From the NCBI GenBank assembly GCA_012974315.1, contig JAAXQI010000136.1, positions 1-6,689 of the forward strand: 6,689 nucleotides of DNA. Reading direction: 5' to 3'. The notes beneath the pieces are model-generated. The model was not told the DNA's origin and searched no databases. It worked only from the letters and a program-made list of their open reading frames with translations. This document shows positions 5,225 to 6,689 of the stretch, in pieces. Within the stretch, counting starts at the first letter, position 1, and each line of letters opens with the position of its first letter. The position numbers and the translations under genes are program-made. This stretch comes from Desulfobacterales bacterium (lineage in GTDB: Bacteria > Desulfobacterota > Desulfobulbia > Desulfobulbales > BM004).

Positions 5225-6689
5225 ATGGCTTATAACGCGGTGGAAATGGCAGACTGGCAAATATCTGAGGCTGCTGAAAAAAATATGCCCACTCCCGAGG
5301 AGTGGACCGATAGGCTTGGGCTAAAGAAGGATGAAGTGCTGCCCATGGGCAGGTTGGCCAAGCTTGATTTTCTGAAGATCATTGACCGTCTTCAGGATAA
5401 ACCTGATGGCAAATACATCGAGGTTACTGCTATTACTCCGACGCCTCTGGGCGAGGGTAAGAGCACCACCTCCTGTGGTTTGATGGAGGGTATGGGTAAG
5501 CGGGGATTAAATGTTGGTGGAGCCCTTCGTCAGCCTTCTGGAGGTCCGACCATGAACGTTAAGGGTACGGCGGCCGGCGGCGGTAACTCCCTGTTGATCC
5601 CCATGACTGAGTTCTCCCTTGGGCTCACCGGTGATATCAATGATATCATGAATGCTCATAACCTGGGCATGGTGGCCATGACCTCCCGTATGCAGCATGA
5701 GCGTAATTATAACGATGAGCAGCTGGCGAGGCTGACCGGTATGCGGCGGCTTGATATTGATCCCACCCGTGTGGAGATGGGTTGGATTATTGATTTTTGT
5801 GCCCAGGCTCTCAGAAATATCATCATCGGTCTTGGCGGCCGCTATGACGGTTTTACCATGCAGTCAAAATTTGGTATTGCCGTGGGCAGCGAGTTGATGG
5901 CTATCCTGGCTGTGGCTACAGATCTTGCAGATCTGAAAGAGCGGATCAATGACATTACCGTGGCCTTTGACAAGAGCGGCAAGCCGGTAACCTGCCGTGA
6001 TCTGGAAGTGGGTAACGCCATGGCCGCCTTTATGCGCAACACCGTCAATCCAACTTTGATGTGTACTGCTGAGTATAATCCCTGCCTGGTCCACGCTGGC
6101 CCTTTTGCTAATATTGCCGTGGGACAGTCCTCTATCATCGCCGACCGGGTCGCCCTGAAACTCTTTGATTACAATATCACAGAGTCCGGTTTTGCCGCTG
6201 ATATCGGGTTTGAGAAATTCTGGAACGTCAAGTGCCGTTTCTCCGGCCTCAAGCCCCATGTCTCCGTCCTGACAGCTACCATCCGCGCCCTGAAGATGCA
6301 CGGCGGCGGTCCCAAGGTAGTTGCCGGTAAGCCTTTGGATGAAGCTTACATCAAGGAAGATGTGGGACTGGTCGAGAAGGGCTGCGAAAACATGGTCCAT
6401 TTGATCGGGGTAATTCGCAAGGCCGGTATCAATCCGGTGGTTTGCATTAACCGTTTCTATACCGATACCGATGAAGAATGTAAAGTCGTTCGCAGGATTG
6501 CTGAGGCTGCCGGTGCCCGCTGCGCCGAGTCCAAACATTGGGAATTGGGCGGCGACGGAGCCCTGGAGTTTGCTGATACGGTGGTCGAAGCCTGCAACGA
6601 AGAAAATGATTTCAAATTCCTTTATCCTCTGGAAATGAAACTTCGTGACCGTGTTGATGTCATTGCCCGGGAAGTCTATGGCGCTGAAG
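5225..6689 (+). CDS. fhs: Formate-tetrahydrofolate ligase (10-formyl-THF synthetase), 3' end cut off by window
   Basis: This enzyme joins formate to tetrahydrofolate with ATP, giving 10-formyl-THF for purine synthesis and the methyl branch of the Wood-Ljungdahl pathway. I translated the frame by hand: it stays open from the ATG to the last base (488 codons plus one base), about 70-100 residues short of a full protein of roughly 560-590 aa. Visible motifs are the ATP-binding loop TPLGEGKST at residues 73-81, LRQPSGGPT at 101-109, KGTAAGGG at 113-120, LTGDI at 134-138, and GFEKFWNVKCR at about 328-338, followed by the ALKMHGGG turn. It departs from the acetogen pattern: LRQPS replaces LREPS, GPTMNVKG replaces GPVFGIKG, and Asn139 stands where His usually follows LTGD(I/F). 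I recall a similar variant from sulfate-reducing Desulfobacterota, not checked here. Codon use is more GC-rich than in thyX, which suits high expression. Its product feeds, via methylene-THF, the substrate of ThyX. Confidence 0.94.
   Translation, partial: MAYNAVEMADWQISEAAEKNMPTPEEWTDRLGLKKDEVLPMGRLAKLDFLKIIDRLQDKPDGKYIEVTAITPTPLGEGKSTTSCGLMEGMGKRGLNVGGALRQPSGGPTMNVKGTAAGGGNSLLIPMTEFSLGLTGDINDIMNAHNLGMVAMTSRMQHERNYNDEQLARLTGMRRLDIDPTRVEMGWIIDFCAQALRNIIIGLGGRYDGFTMQSKFGIAVGSELMAILAVATDLADLKERINDITVAFDKSGKPVTCRDLEVGNAMAAFMRNTVNPTLMCTAEYNPCLVHAGPFANIAVGQSSIIADRVALKLFDYNITESGFAADIGFEKFWNVKCRFSGLKPHVSVLTATIRALKMHGGGPKVVAGKPLDEAYIKEDVGLVEKGCENMVHLIGVIRKAGINPVVCINRFYTDTDEECKVVRRIAEAAGARCAESKHWELGGDGALEFADTVVEACNEENDFKFLYPLEMKLRDRVDVIAREVYGAE

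Noticed and set aside
5864..6538. 224-aa open frame on the - strand
   Set aside because: It lies wholly inside fhs, whose + strand translation carries all the family motifs; the antisense frame has no recognised motif and reflects the GC-rich codon use of fhs.
1..6689. CRISPR arrays, tRNA or rRNA genes, insertion sequences
   Set aside because: No regularly spaced direct repeats, cloverleaf sequences, rRNA signatures or transposase genes are visible; the window is filled by five ordinary genes and short gaps.

Overview
The window is a stretch of ordinary-looking bacterial housekeeping DNA with five protein-coding genes, all on the + strand: a phosphoglucomutase/phosphomannomutase-type hexose phosphate mutase (67-1812), nifU (2039-2878), nifS (2875-4095), a long thyX (4123-5076), and the first 488 codons of a formate-tetrahydrofolate ligase gene, fhs (5225 to the window end). 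The intergenic stretches are AT-rich, while fhs is visibly richer in G and C at third positions. The multidomain NifU paired with NifS, the flavin-dependent thymidylate synthase and an fhs variant that I recall from sulfate reducers together suggest an anaerobe of the Desulfobacterota (former Deltaproteobacteria). That assignment is inference, not proven here.

Layout. Bases 1-14 match the 3' end of the Tn5/Nextera mosaic-end adapter, so the left edge is probably a contig end carrying leftover library adapter rather than genomic sequence. The mutase follows with a strong ribosome binding site. Its stop codon abuts an AT-rich block with nested inverted repeats (1811-1937), and after it comes a plausible promoter with a repeated ACATGT motif in front of nifU. 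nifU and nifS overlap by ATGA, and thyX follows only 27 bases later, so nifU-nifS-thyX looks like one transcription unit. A 148-base AT-rich gap then separates thyX from fhs, which runs off the right edge.

How the genes work together. NifS takes sulfur from cysteine and NifU assembles and passes on Fe-S clusters. No nitrogenase gene is visible, so the pair may be the general Fe-S assembly system. Fhs charges tetrahydrofolate with formate. After conversion to methylene-tetrahydrofolate by enzymes not seen here, that one-carbon unit is the substrate of ThyX for dTMP synthesis, so the right half has a folate one-carbon theme.

I do not see a clearly new biological system. The points most worth a second look are a roughly 105-residue insertion in ThyX just before its signature motif, a CKCSC tail at the end of NifS, the palindromic intergenic element, and the adapter remnant at the left edge.
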